A stretch of 64,000 nt of DNA from Thozetella sp. PMI_491 (lineage: Eukaryota; Ascomycota; Sordariomycetes; Chaetosphaeriales; Chaetosphaeriaceae), in contig MU270058.1 of assembly GCA_021432635.1 (NCBI GenBank), positions 310,001 through 374,000 of the forward strand. Reading direction: 5' to 3'. The notes beneath the pieces are model-generated. The model was not told the origin of the DNA. It did no database searches and was given only the letters and a program-made list of their open reading frames with translations. Both the position numbers and the translations under genes were made by a program. Of this stretch, positions 1-11,547 are shown piece by piece; the stretch's first letter is position 1; every line of letters begins with the position of its first letter.

Positions 1-1000
1 ACGAATGCTGATTGGGATAGAGTCGGCGTGAATAAACTCTGCAATACTGACTATTCCGCCTTGAAGCCGCCCGGAGAGCGGTTTAGGCCAAATTCGTCCT
101 CGGGGTGAATGTGTACTCGCGGCGAGAGACCAGAATATTTATCTCGCAAGCTCCGCAGCTCACTGGCGGACCTACGGGATAGAGGTTTGCCTCCATTACT
201 TATATGCAGGACTTTCTGTCATAGAAGCCTTAAGAGCTAAGAGAAAATACTCGCCGGGTCTAATGGTTAAATTTCTTTTTATTTCTCTCACTAGATAATT
301 AGTTAGCCTACGTGGTCTACTAGTTTGGACTGTAAGGCGGCCTTATCCCTCCATGGACAACTTACCTGGCTGATCTAAGAAATTGGTGGTAGTATTGTTG
401 GCCGAGAAAGGATTGAAGTGCCTAGCTTAGCAACCTATGTGGAAAACCATGTTAGAATGTCGACACGATGTTCCTTGGGGCCATGACACATTCTCTCGGC
501 ACTCCTCCGGTATCAAATTCGGTGGATACTCGGAGGCTCCGTCGGCCTGTTGCCCTATCCGTCCCGACCCGCCTCGGCGCATCCGACCCGCTAAGCCTCC
601 AAGGGGTCTAATATTTGAAAATCACGAAAATTATTTGATCCGAAAAATGTCGTGGCGAGTATTTGTCTGCTAGTGATGAGGCTGAGCAACATTTTGTAAA
701 CTGATGAACGGCGGCAAGAAGGCCGCAAAAGACAGCACGACTAGAAGAAACGATAGCGGCTTCTTAACTCGACAACGCCGGATGACGACAGATAGATACA
801 TCGTGGTCATGAGCCTTAGTGAGACTATCTAATGCAACTCCTCGGGAGTCCTAACTAGTCGCCGCGGTGATCTAAAGCCCCACTGATAAGATGTATTCGG
901 CGGGGGGCAAAGCTTGGTCGGTACTAGGCTAGGAGTAGTATCTATTATATCACAAGCTTGCTGTTGGGTATAAATTTGCTGTCCCGTACCGAGCCACTCG
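1..1000. other. intergenic, no gene recognised
   Basis: Only short open frames without family resemblance are present. No tRNA, repeat or terminal repeat was recognised. It forms the upstream flank of a decayed amidase gene. Confidence 0.5.
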
Positions 1001-2695
1001 ATGTGCTCCCTGCAGCTAGAGTTGGGTTGGTCGTCTCATCTACCGTGGTTCCAACTGCCGAACTGCATGATGCCTTCCTTCAACCGCCTTGTCAAGGCAT
1101 CCATCTCACTTGGATCACTGAAGTCAGGCCTCCCGGACTCTATCTCTATTACCGACTCGAACGGAGTCCAATTGCTTGGATACTTCTCCGGTTGGACCTC
1201 TCAGCTTTCAGTCCAGACAAGCGACTGCCACCAGCTCCCCGAAGCCACCTTCATCACGCCCCTGACCGTCTTCTCGCCCCCCGAGGGCCTGGTTACTTGT
1301 GATTGGGTCCAACAGGAAGTGCAGGCGTATTTTACTGAAGATGACGTCTTAGAGGACTCATTCCTTCAAGGTGGAACAGCGTTGATCATGCCAAGTTGCG
1401 CAGAATGTTAATTGAATCTTGTAGCTATCTATCTACAAGGCGCGAGCTCCTTCTCGGAGGACCTCCTTTCATGCCTAGGCGCCAAGTATGGCACTGAATT
1501 GCTCCTTGGAGGGCAAGCCACGGGACAAACGTTTGCCGCCACTGCATTTAACCCTCGCGGTGACGGGTATCAGGACACTGGCGTCTCGTCCGCCGGGGCA
1601 GGTGCCGCGACAGCCGCGTATGACTGGGTGGATGTCTCCATTTGCACCGACACCGGTGGTAGCATCCGCATTCCTGCCTCTAAAGCCGGCGTGTTCGCCC
1701 TTCGACCTAGCTTTGGTGCACTGTCGAATGAGGGAGTCATGCTCGAAGGCGAGTACTTCGATGCAGTTGGTTATCACACTCGCTCCCCGTACACACTGCA
1801 GAGCTTTGGTAAGACCTGGCTCGCGGACTCGAACCTTACTACGAACTACACAAAGTATCCCAAAAAGATCATTGTCCCTAGCAATCTCTTTCCGGTTAGC
1901 AACAAGGCCAGCCAGGCCGTGTATGCGGACTGGATTGCCAAGCTTGCGACGCATCTGAACGCCACGATCGAGACAAAGTCCATTGGCGACTACTGGAACG
2001 AGACAGCCAACAAGCCCGGCACCGAATTCTTCAGTTACATGCAGATGGTGGCGTTTCATCTCAATTGGAAAAATCAAGTCAACAAGGTCATTAACCCCTT
2101 CAAGGACGACTATGCAGCTGCGAACGACGGCCGTACGCCTTTCTTCAACCCCTTCCCAGCCGCGCGATACAAGACGGCAGAGAACACAACAGAGGAGGAC
2201 ATATCCACCTCTTACGAGCGTCTCATGTTCTTCAGGCAGTGGTTTGGCGAAAATGTTGTCAAGGCCGACGCCGACGCGTGCTCGGATAGCCTGTTCATGA
2301 TTCCTATGTTTGCGGGTGACGTGGTTAGTCGCCCCCCCCCTCCGTGTTAAAGATGTCAATTGTTCCTGTAAAATAGGTGAGAATCTATCATGACTAACCC
2401 TGAAAACCAAAAATCTCAGTCATATCGCAATACGGTCTACAGTCCGCCGGATGTCGGAACCTGGGCCTCATTCTTGATGTATTATTACAGCACGCAGAGC
2501 GCTGGCCCAGAGACGGTGTTCCCCATTGGTCAGGTAAGCTACCAGAGCAACGTCACCAACCACGAGGAGAAGCTCCCTGTTAGTCTGGATGTTCTAGCCC
2601 ACCGGGGCTGCGATCTGATGCTACTTGACCTCACCAAGGACCTCGCGGATGCGGGGCTATTGAAGGAGGTTAAAACTGGGAGCACATTGTGGTGA
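1001..2695 (+). pseudogene. decayed amidase-signature (Arp1-like) gene
   Basis: The middle part matches amidase-signature enzymes, which hydrolyse amides with a Ser-cisSer-Lys triad. Visible are NPRGDGYQ, a degenerate GSSSG block (GVSSAGAG) and TDTGGSIRIPA carrying the nucleophile Ser. The C-terminal exon (from 2420) carries SYRNT, FPIGQ and a conserved tail, joined by a 96-nt intron at 2324-2419 (donor GTTAGT, branch CTAAC). The N-terminal part resembles the region before the amidase domain in fungal Arp1-like proteins. Two lesions suggest a pseudogene: an in-frame TAA at 1409-1411, and loss of the block that should hold the catalytic Lys, because LGAK runs almost straight into LLLGGQATGQTF. 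A 33-nt intron could remove the TAA but would be unusually short and would not restore the Lys block. The family assignment is firm; non-function is inferred. Confidence 0.75.
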
Positions 2696-4061
2696 ATGGC
2701 CAACTTGAGTGTCGAAGAAGAGGCACGACCGACAGCAATCAAGAGCATTATATAGTTAGTATAATTATTGGGCAAGATGGATTGAGCAGGAGCTGTGGTC
2801 AGCTAGCTGCTTTGATATTAGGGGCATGTGAAACAATGCCAGCTAGTCCCAACAGCATAACCGAGCGAGTGACTTGAAACTTGATCATAGATGTCTTTAC
2901 GAAAGCGCAGGCGCGAGAAGAGGTGTCTGTAGGATATAGTGACGGAGGGACAGCCTGGCCCACTTTAGTTGTCACGCAGTCCAATTGGAACGAGGTTGTC
3001 CGCCATTCCCCGACGTCGACTACGCCACCTCTGCGAGGCCCCTACCGTCCGCGTCATGGCTCATTTGACCTGTGGCTCTCACAATATCTAGGGCTACCGC
3101 TATGCTACTATGAGTGTTAGTGCAGTGTACCCGGGGGAGGGATCCCTTCCAGCTACGGCAGATCTTGGTGATAACAGCCGAGTTTGGCGAGGGAGCCGAG
3201 TCTAAGAGGATACCCAGGTCGCCAAGACATTTAAGATGAAGGGCGTCCGGCTGCATCAGCTTGAGTGCAGGACAGCAATCGGCGAACAAGTCTTCCAGCT
3301 GGCTCGTGGGCAAGTCTTATATCACAGCCACCCTTGCAACGGGGGTCGATGACATTTAACTCCCTCCTGATTCGTCCGAGGCCGGCCAGCTACCTGGAAA
3401 TGGAAGAGCAGACGTGGAACTGGTGGCTTCGTTTCGCCATTGTGTCCCCACAACCTTGAAAGCTTACGTTGACCTCGATGTTAGCAGCCGGTAATGGGCG
3501 AGCTAGCAACCGCAAGGCGCAGATCTGAGGAGAACGCCTTGTCACGATCTCGTTTCATTGGCTGTGGCCGTTGACGTTGGCTAGGGGGCCTGAAGCAGTT
3601 TCTTTGTTAAATTTGCACCATCCGGGATACATGCCAGTTTTGGTAAATCTCTGGGAATTTTGTGCTATCACGGAGGAGAGGACTTGAACAGTTTGGGTTG
3701 GTACAAATTCCGCGACGGTAATCTAGATCTTTCGCCACTCAAGATGAAGATTATTGAAGGATGGAGGTTACGTATGAGTTGCTAAGCCCCAGGAGCACCG
3801 GTGACGTTTCCTTCCTATGGTCGGAGCGTGCTCAATCTAGGTCCTGGTTATCATCTCAAAGAAGAAGACGAAGATAAATAATGTATAAGACGTCAATTTC
3901 GTAGCCAGCAACATTTGTTCGCATCGTCTGCAGCTCTACAGTCCGGTTTGTTCTCGCGCGTGCTCCCGCTACCTTTCCCGCTCTTTGCCCTGACACTCGT
4001 TTAAAGTCTACACGACAATTCTTGATCTGAGCCTGCCACGAGCCCAACCACCAGATTGAAG
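2696..4061. other. intergenic, no gene recognised
   Basis: About 1.4 kb between the decayed amidase and the dioxygenase. Short open frames on both strands resemble nothing I know. The last part must contain the promoter and 5' UTR of the dioxygenase gene. Confidence 0.5.
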
Positions 4062-5334
4062 ATGCATTTCCCAACCGTTGCTCGACTCGCCATCGGCGGG
4101 CTCTTCGCTGTTGCTTCCGCCCACCCAGGCGGCCATGACCATCTCAGCTCGCGCGAGCTCCATGAGAAGCGCGAGATGTACTTGAACACCAAACGAAGCC
4201 TCGGGAAGTGCGCTAAGCGTCTGGAATCAAGCGGTTTGGAGGCACGCGCCATGGCGCGCCGTCGCGCAGCTGTGGAGGTACAGCGACGCTCGTTGAAGGC
4301 GAAGAAGCGGGATGAAGAAACTGTGCTAAACACGGATCACAACCGTACCGCACTCGGCTTCAGCCCCTGTACACCGGAGGAGATTCTCTTTGCTAGCAAC
4401 GGCACCTGCATTCTCAACCCTGTGTCTGAGTTTGGTCCTTTCTGGGTCAAGGTATGTTGAAATTATACTAAAAACGTCCTCGGCACTCTGTGATACACCA
4501 TTGCGGTCGTTGACGTGCGCCGTCGTATAGGGAGAGTACGTCCGAAAGGACCTTCGTGAGGACCAGCCAGGAGTTCCCGTGATTATTGAAGGACAGTTTA
4601 TTGACGCGGAGACCTGCGAGCCCATCGAGGGCATCTACTGGGACATGTGGAACTGCAATGCTACAGGTGTGTACTCGGGCGTTGTTGCAAGCAACAACGG
4701 CAACGGGGACGACCAGAACAACATCAACGCCACGTTCCTGCGCGGCATCCAGCAGACCGACGCTGAAGGGGTTGCCACTTTCAACACACTCTTCCCCGGG
4801 CATTACGATGGCCGCGCCACCCACACGCACACCATCGCACATCTCAATGCTACACTGCTTCCTAACAACACCCTTAGTGGTGGCAATGTTGCCTGTAAGT
4901 TGTCCCGTGACAAGCTTGTGGCCATTGCTAACATGCCGGAAGACGTCGGCCACCTGTTCTGGGACCAGCAGCTTATCTATGACATCGAGGCGCTGTACCC
5001 CTACAACACGAACACCATTACCATCACCGAGAATGCTGACGACTCCATCTTCCCGAATGAGGCTGCCACTATCGACCCCGTCTTCAACTACGTGCAGCTT
5101 GGAGATTCTCTCGAGGACGGGCTGTTCGCCTGGGTCACAGTGGCGATCAACACCACTGCTACCTACACGGAGAGCTACAGCTTTGAGCTTACTCAGGACG
5201 GCGGTGAGGCTTCCGAGAACGCAGGCGATATCAACAGTGGCGGGGCTGGGGGCACCCCCGGGAACGGGACCATGCCAACCGGTGCCATGCCGTCTGGCGC
5301 TGCCCCGTCGGCTGCCGCGACAACGGCGGCGTAA
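4062..5334 (+). CDS. secreted intradiol ring-cleavage dioxygenase
   Basis: Exons 4062-4451 and 4531-5334 (intron 79 nt, GTATGT..TAG) give 397 aa. The family cleaves catechol-type aromatics between the two hydroxyls with non-haem Fe(III). The usual 2-Tyr/2-His ligand set is visible as the Tyr of GVYSG and the Tyr and His residues of PGHYDGRATHTHTIAH. The N-terminus is a signal peptide (LAIGGLFAVASA) followed by HPGGHDH and a basic, helical pro-like region (residues 35-90). Such a leader is usual in extracellular fungal members and suggests secretion. The C-terminus is a Gly/Pro/Ala/Met-rich low-complexity tail. The ATG at 4062 starts the signal peptide. A role in extracellular breakdown of lignin- or plant-phenol-derived catechols is inferred from the family. 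Confidence 0.92.
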
Positions 5335-6644
5335 GGTACTTAGCTTGAGAAAGGTTTATATTTCTCCCAGTGAATAGCCTACTAGTCACCCCAGAGAGTT
5401 CTGAGTAGCCGGTGCCATGCTCGGTCATCTCCGGGTGTGACCACGTTAGCGTTGTACACCTCCTTGGCAGCGTCGAGAGATTGATGATAAGAGGATTATA
5501 CCATGATTGTCTCAAATGAAGTTAGAAATTTGGGAATGAATGGTATCAATTGAATATCAATTGACTACAGCAGCTGCTTCTTTTCTATGCAGCTATAGGA
5601 TGGTTTCCCCATCACTAATTTTTCCCAAATTCTCGTGGAGCTTTAAATAGCCTGACGGAGCCGGGTCTTCCTGGTGCTTATGTTCTGCGCACTCGCCGCC
5701 TTCCACTGCCTATCCCAATCATGCAAGCATTGGCCCATTCGCCGCTTTTGAGCCACTAGCGGTGGTGTTCTCCGGCCCGGGTCAGGCAGGAAGGAGCCCC
5801 CGATGAATTCGCTAATGGTTGGGGCAGCGAGGAGGTAGCTGTTGAGATTCTCCAAACACATGCTCAACCTCGGTCTAATAACAGTTAGTGCGTTTCACAA
5901 ACCTTCTGCTCTGAAGCCTGCCTACCTTATGTCCTCGGTCAGTAATGCGGAAGGACCCGAGCTTACCGACATGCTTTGGATACTTGGTTCCTATTGGAGG
6001 CGGTCCTTGGCAATAGGCTGGTAGACCTTAGTTCTATGGAACCAGTAGGGCAAAAATTATCATTGAGTGCAAGACCCGAGTTGGACAGAACGGGCATTTA
6101 AACCTGTCCCTTCCATCGCATCCGTGCCTCTGGCGCGATAAAATAATACTTCTGTATGCCATACAAGACGCGGAAATGAGAGTCAGCATAGCTTTCGTAA
6201 CATCACCGACCTAGTAACGCAGAAGGCCAGCAGTGGTTTTATCATGGCACGTTTTTGCCTTTCATTATGATTGGTAGAAGGTCCCACCAACACGGTGGCC
6301 AATGGCGTGCAAAGGCATATTTGTGCCCTGCGCCCCGAAACTTTCACTGCAATATTTAGCCATCCTAAATCCATGACCGATCAAATTTCCACTGCCTCAA
6401 GCCTCACCGGATCCTGCAACTGTTACTGGAGCCGACTTCCGAGGCAGTCTACACCCCTCAAATATGCAAAATCGGGCGCAGCGGACCTCCCAGGAAGAGC
6501 CCAACCGAGCCGCGTGTTTAGAAAGACATTTTTGGCTCCGGTCCCAGCGTTCAGTAACCACGCAGCCCGCACTTCCACCCCCTCCCTGAACTGCAAATCA
6601 AGGCATTACTTCATGCCTTGTAATACAGACAGTACGTTCTGGAC
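5335..6644. other. intergenic, no gene recognised
   Basis: About 1.3 kb between the dioxygenase and the finger-protein gene. An open frame at 6271-6648 runs into the next gene's start but has no recognisable content and is probably leader sequence. Confidence 0.45.
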
Positions 6645-9600
6645 ATGATGCGACGGAGAAACCAACCTCAGGCCGAGGACAGCCGGCTGCCGTCGTTCGC
6701 GTGTCCGTTTCTGAAAAGAGACAGCTACCAATTTGCACATTGTCTCGGATCTCGACTGGCGAGCATTTGGCACGTACGAGTGCACTTGGAAAAGGACCAT
6801 GTCGCAAAACCGTGCTGTCACCGGTGTGGACAGACCTTTGAGCGCGGCCGAGCAGAGCTGGACGCCCATGTCGCCCGCCGCGAATGCCGCCCGCGATATT
6901 TTGTCCGGCCACTAGCCATGCACGAAGCTCAACTGGAAGCAATTCGAGCTATCGGCCAGAGAGACAGCTCGGAGGATCGATGGTATCTCATCTGGGATGT
7001 GCTATTCCCTGATATAAGCCCTCCAGCTTCTCCTTGGGAGGTTGCTCCTTTCCAGCGGAGGGTCGACAGATCCATCTCCCCGGCCACCGCCACTGAAATC
7101 CCTGGCTCAGTAACCAGCGGCGGCGCCCTTCATAATACCAGCAGTCATAGGGAAGGGGTTTCTCGCAATCACTTCTCTATCTTCCGTAATCATCAAATCA
7201 ACAAAGACACGAGCTCGCCTAGATTGGCCGTTCGACCGACGAACGTGGTGTACCCCAACGACTCACCAAACCAGCCCAACAGAGTGGCAGCACACAAGGG
7301 CGACAACTTTTCTTCAGCCAGATCAATGGTAAACGGGCTTACAGTGCCCTTCGATGCTCCGAATACGGATTCCGGGTATTGGTCCTCCTCTCACAACGAC
7401 AGGTCATGTCGGCCTAATCCTGGCGGTCCCGAATGCCCAGTAGATGCAAAAGAAGACGATGTCGAAACCTCCTACACGGCACCGACCCTAAACCTCGTCG
7501 AGTCTGTGCAAGCGCGGCGAGGTATATACGACGTATGCCACGACATGATCATCAAACTCACCCCTAGCCTCAGCGACATGGCGGCATCTTACACATTGAG
7601 GCGCCTTCCCGAGATTATAAAGGCCTTTTCTATCCGACTTGGGTATAGTTCCACGAGCCAAATGAGCCGAGAGGCCATGTGCTTTGTGCACAAAAATCAT
7701 CAGCAAGTTTAGCCAAGACATTCTCAAAGCAAACACAGTACTAACACCTCCAAACAGAGAGATTGCCTCTATGCTCAGAGCAGGATTGGTAACCGAAAAT
7801 GAGCAGGTATCTGAATCCCGCAAAAAAGAATCCGGGGGCATGTCTCTGGAAGACATAATGGCTCTCTGGGAACAGAAGGCGAGAGAAGGAGATCGTGAAA
7901 GGGATACTTCCGAGTATTTTGAGGGAGTGGAAGAGCAGGACAGCTCTGGGTCTTTGGATAACTCTAGATATACCGAGGTTATTCTCAACAGTGCAGCTTA
8001 CAGTTGGCTGATCAGCACTTTGCAAAAAGAGGGTTCGCTTCACTGGGGAATGAAGGATGCCCCAGAGACGATCAACAACGCGAGGGCCCAAATTTTACAC
8101 AGCCTACCGACCGGGACCATTAGCAGGATACAGCCGCTAAAGATACACCGGCTGTCCTTCAAAATCCCATTACTTCCCTTGAAGTACCGGCTCCATCACG
8201 AACAGATAATGCTTGACCCCTTTACTACTACAACCCCAGCCACCTTCCAGATTGGTGCTCTCGCCGTCCTGACTGGATCCTCTAGCGATGAGATCCAGTT
8301 GACGACTGTCAACGAATACTTGCGGCAGACGTGGTCGTCCGAAGCCCTCAGCATCCTCAGTCTACTCCAGCGAATCATGGAAAGCACGAACATTTTCACG
8401 GTGCCAAGCCCTCAGGCTTACCACGGTAAGTGGGTTAATCGACAAGGTTAAGACAAGTACTTACGGTATTTTATAGTGCCTGGAATGCCAGGGATTGCGG
8501 ATTTAGAGGCCACAGCGGACGAGAGATTTCTAACAATCACAGGGTCAGGGCTTGCATACTCTCTCGCTCAGTTAGGAGAACAGCTGACCTGGTTTGCGGC
8601 CTCGCTTCATGGCCCAATGACGAGACATAACCAATTCGCCTGCCTCCCATCGCTGGAGTACCAGAGCAGCGATGTAGTATCGGTTCACATGAGTTACGAA
8701 GTCCTCTACACCGCGCCCGAATTGACCCCGTTAAACGTGCACTACTTCACCATGGCAAAGGGATATCCGATCGCTCGTCGACCAGAGGGTTTCTTCGGGA
8801 TTGAGCTCTCCTTCTCACACCTTCTAGGCATCGTGAGCTCAAGCCTTGCGGAGGCTTCGGAGGCTGCCAGCTATTGCGTTGTCATCGAAGACTCTCGAAT
8901 CCTTCTTCGAGGCAACATATGTGAGCTTGAGATGATCAGAGAGGAAGATGGGGTATATCTTTGGCATATTGTGTCTCACCTTCGCCCTTTGTGTTCCTGT
9001 CCTCAACGCTCGTCGTTGAATCCTCATCGCCTGAGAGCTCGCGACACCAAAGACCTTCAAAGATGTCGCCATATCATCTGGTGCTGTAAAATCATCGACA
9101 GGAGCCATGAGAATATCAAAGCGGACCCAGGAAATGCACTAAAAGATGATAACCAAGAGACTAAAATGCAGGCATCAGAGCCGGAATTGTCGTCTACGCT
9201 ATCTGTTGGTAACGAAAATGCCGATAATTTGGAAGAGTCTCTGGATTCCGATTTATTTTCTATCCCAGGCCCGGACGAGTCTGATATTGAGGCATTGGAT
9301 TTAGACGAAAATGTGGATCTGGTGGTCAACGCGGTTGCTTCTCGTTTGCTTGCGGAGCACCAGGCGAGACAGATAACAACGCCAGTTTCAAAGAAAGCTT
9401 CCTTCTGGGGGTCATCCTGTGGATACAATACAAATGAGACCACGGCACCTAATGATACCTGCGAAGGGAGCTACAATGGGTCCCCCGATGAGCGGAGCAC
9501 CCATACCACAACACATGCGTCGAATAGCGGACAACATCTTTCTCTCCCAAGAATAGCGCCTAAGCGGAGTCTTGATAAGGAGGGAGAAGACGAGGATGAC

Positions 9601-10632
9601 GAGGAGAAGTCCCCAAGGCGACCGGTCAAGAAGAAGCCCAGAAGCGATATTTACGACAACCATAAGAGGTTCTCGTGCCCTTTCCTAAAGCGGGACCCGG
9701 TTAGGTACCGGCGGTGCTTCCATTACAAGCTGGGGAAGATATCGTACGTGAAGCAACATCTCGCTAATTTCCACTACCCTCTCTACTGCGAGCGCTGCTA
9801 CCTCGTCTCCCCAGACGAGGAAAGCCATGCACAGCATATGGGGGGCTCTTGTGTGCGAGACCAATCCAAGGCACTTGAAGGGATCCCCAACCCACAGCGG
9901 CGCCTGCTCGCTAAGAAGTCGAAACCTTCCCTTTCTGAGGAGAACAAGTGGTTCGACATCTGGGATATCATTTTCCCACTCATCCCAAGACCCGCTTCTC
10001 CATATATATCCGCTGGGGTGTCCGAAGAGTTATATGAGGTGCAAGAACTCCTCCAAAACCACGGCCCCGAAATCTTAGAGCAGGAGTTTACAGCCCACCG
10101 AATCATGATGCCAGGAGCGGACAACAGGCCAATATTGCGTTCTATTATGACAAGAATGACAGATATGATCTTTAATAGACTACTGGAGTCGCATGCGCCA
10201 TTATCGATTTCTATAACCTCGAGCGGCACTACAAATTCGAACGAGTATTTAAACGTTGGAAACAACCCCTCAACGCTTTCGACAATCGCCTCAGATAATT
10301 CTCTGAGAGATAGCGCTGTTATGATGCAAAGCCTGTCATCGATCAGCGGGGAGCCTCCGGAAAAACCACCCCCCGTGGAAAATGACGACGAATGCCGCCT
10401 ACCATCGGTAGGGAACGATTACCAACCTCACCTAGAGACTGCCCTGGCCACGGCGTATACAATGCCGCATTCTGTGTATCCAGCGCCACAACCCATGGGG
10501 AGAGTTACGCACGTGCATGGTTCTGGGATGTTGCCTGACGACCCCTTCGACTTTGGGGCTCCTCTCGAAGAAGGACATCCGTTCCTGAGAGAAGAGCCCG
10601 ATGAAAGAGACACGCATTGGGACTGGACTTAG
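6645..10632 (+). CDS. large protein with two C2H2-like finger modules
   Basis: Exons 6645-7706, 7762-8425 and 8477-10632 (introns 55 and 51 nt; the first has an ACTAAC branch) give 1293 aa without internal stop. Module 1 near the N-terminus has C20, C33, H47, H52 then C58, C61, H75, C81, starting with the family motif CPFLKRD and followed by WDVLFPDISPPASPW. The centre matches a helical region common in uncharacterised fungal finger proteins (MCFVHKN, NSAAYSWL, ILHSLP, GEQLTWF). An acidic linker and a basic KKKPR patch precede module 2, which begins at C976 with the same CPFLKRD, CERC and WDIIFPLIPRPASPY blocks. Nuclear location is inferred from the fingers and basic patch; function is unknown. 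A merge of two neighbouring genes cannot be excluded without transcripts, although the last exon is open across the join. Confidence 0.75.
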
Positions 10633-11547
10633 AGAAAACTTGGCTTAGCTGAGCTAGTGTAAGCTCTGGAAAGTCGAGGAAACGCAAGATGTTAATAGCA
10701 GACTATTCTACAAACGATAGAGATGAGGCTCTTGCGAGCATCCTGGAATACTGTAACCTCGTATACGAAAGTGTACCGTGGAAACTTTGACCTCTGCTCA
10801 GTTCGATCGGACGTTGTAGCTGTGAATTGTGACTGCTGGGATGTTAAAGAGTAATAACTATTTTGACAGATGCATGTAATTGCTGGAGTCATACTAATAG
10901 GTCTGGAGTAATGCGAACATAATGCTATGTAGATTCTAGAACCGTCATGTGCATCTTATTTTAAATATTAATGTACTAGGCTGCTACTTTTCGCGGAGCT
11001 GCGAGGTGGAATCATTGGTGGACTTGCCCAGAAGCTCGGCAAGCTAGCCCTTTGTACAAGGCAGAGGCACACTGAATGGTATCTTCATATATAATTTAGC
11101 CTACCCCGATGCAGCTAAGCCACTACCAGTTCACCCCATCACTGGTACGGAATGGTTCCGAGTTTGGGCGGTTGTCGGCCATCTTGACCCGACAACCTAT
11201 CTGTATATGTAGGTCGGGCCAATGGGCTGCCGCCGGAACATTAGCGTCGCTGAACAGAGCAACATATCTAGATCTGTTCAGTCAGGCGGCGTAGACTGGG
11301 CCAATTGAGCTACCGCTTCACAATTAGCGTCGAAGAATAGAGCATCGCATCGCCCCCAAATCGATAGCTAAACAAGATGGCCGAAAGTAGAAACATATGT
11401 CACGATATCGGTAGTCGGCACACGCGAGTAAGCAAGCTGGGTATCGTCCAAAAGGAAGTATTTGAGCTGTGCGACTCTCGAAACTCTTGATATCATTTCA
11501 TCGTCTTAGACATTGCATTGTTTTATCCCCTCTGACTCTCGCCTACA
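10633..11547. other. intergenic, upstream of terpene synthase
   Basis: No gene was recognised. It holds the presumed promoter of the terpene synthase and a diverged direct duplication at about 11215-11345. Confidence 0.5.
11215..11345. repeat. imperfect direct duplication upstream of terpene synthase
   Basis: Two blocks of about 50 bp, near 11215-11265 and 11296-11345, share GGGCCAATxxGCTxCCGC followed by ATTAGCGTCGxxGAAxAGAGCA. The copies are diverged and separated by about 30 bp. They lie 200-330 bp before the terpene synthase ATG, so they could be a duplicated regulatory site or old repeat debris. Confidence 0.55.

Noticed and set aside
1475-2410. Long minus-strand frame opposite the amidase
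   Set aside because: It mirrors the coding strand of the amidase; the amidase motifs show which strand is real.
6598-6942. Minus-strand frames opposite the first finger module
   Set aside because: They are shadows of the finger-protein coding exon.
7677-7762. Apparent frameshift in the finger-protein gene
   Set aside because: An intron at 7707-7761 with an ACTAAC branch point restores the frame and the family pattern, so no frameshift is needed.
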